Source: Bacteroidaceae bacterium (GTDB taxonomy: Bacteria > Bacteroidota > Bacteroidia > Bacteroidales > Bacteroidaceae). Taken from it: 33,830 nucleotides of DNA. Location of the stretch: contig JAKSLL010000037.1 in the NCBI GenBank assembly GCA_024401215.1, positions 1-33,830 on the forward strand, in the 5' to 3' direction. Under the pieces are notes generated by a model. It was not told the DNA's origin and ran no database searches. It worked only from the letters and a program-made list of their open reading frames with translations. A program made the translations under genes and the position numbers. Shown here piece after piece: positions 33,825 to 33,830 of the stretch. The stretch's first letter is position 1; every line of letters starts with the position of its first letter.

Positions 33825-33830
33825 TTTCTT

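Overview
The window looks like a chromosomal segment of a Bacteroidales bacterium, most likely Prevotella or a close relative. Four things suggest this: promoter boxes of the Bacteroidetes form TTTG-N19-TAnnTTTG (clearest at 11052-11082 and 27701-27731), start codons without Shine-Dalgarno sequences, secreted pectin-degrading enzymes of family PL11, and family-level similarity of nearly every gene. Taxonomy is inferred from gene content only; there is no rRNA or tRNA gene in the window.

Layout. Positions 1-827 hold no gene. They form a mosaic of repeats inside a possible 708-bp element with 26-27 bp terminal inverted repeats. Next, on the minus strand, come a short ComEC that lacks the usual C-terminal hydrolase domain, ribulose-phosphate epimerase (overlapping comEC by 8 bp) and a membrane-anchored coiled-coil protein. 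A plus-strand housekeeping operon follows: nrnA (DHH phosphoesterase), rfbC (dTDP-rhamnose synthesis) and aroB (shikimate pathway). Facing it is a minus-strand pair, a membrane-bound AraC-type regulator and a secreted S9 peptidase. Then come a secreted SGNH hydrolase on the plus strand and, on the minus strand, a GH3 glycosidase followed by a small lipoprotein.

Positions 16160-17753 hold a minus-strand run of five small genes of mostly unknown function. These include a DUF1232 (YkvA-like) protein and a 57-residue protein that is easily missed. A palindrome sits at the predicted transcription start of the run. Next to it is the remnant of a DUF1703-type AAA-ATPase/PD-(D/E)XK nuclease gene.

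The right third is dominated by pectin (rhamnogalacturonan) degradation. A 2342-residue secreted modular protein begins with a PL11-like lyase propeller, continues with repeated non-catalytic modules and ends in a dockerin-like double EF-hand. A second, compact PL11 lyase lies 3.3 kb away on the opposite strand, 13 bp ahead of the RNA helicase gene hrpB and preceded by an EcsC-like membrane protein. A lipoprotein with a PQQ-type propeller lies between them. No SusC/SusD pair is visible, so this is not a classical polysaccharide-utilisation locus.

The intergenic regions are unusually rich in short-period repeats: 8-bp units at the rpe start, two separate 9-bp CTAG arrays, 11-bp units after aroB, and a 23-bp unit at two distant sites. 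The best candidates for something undescribed are the five-gene small cluster with its operator, the giant dockerin-tailed PL11-like protein, and the dispersed repeat families.
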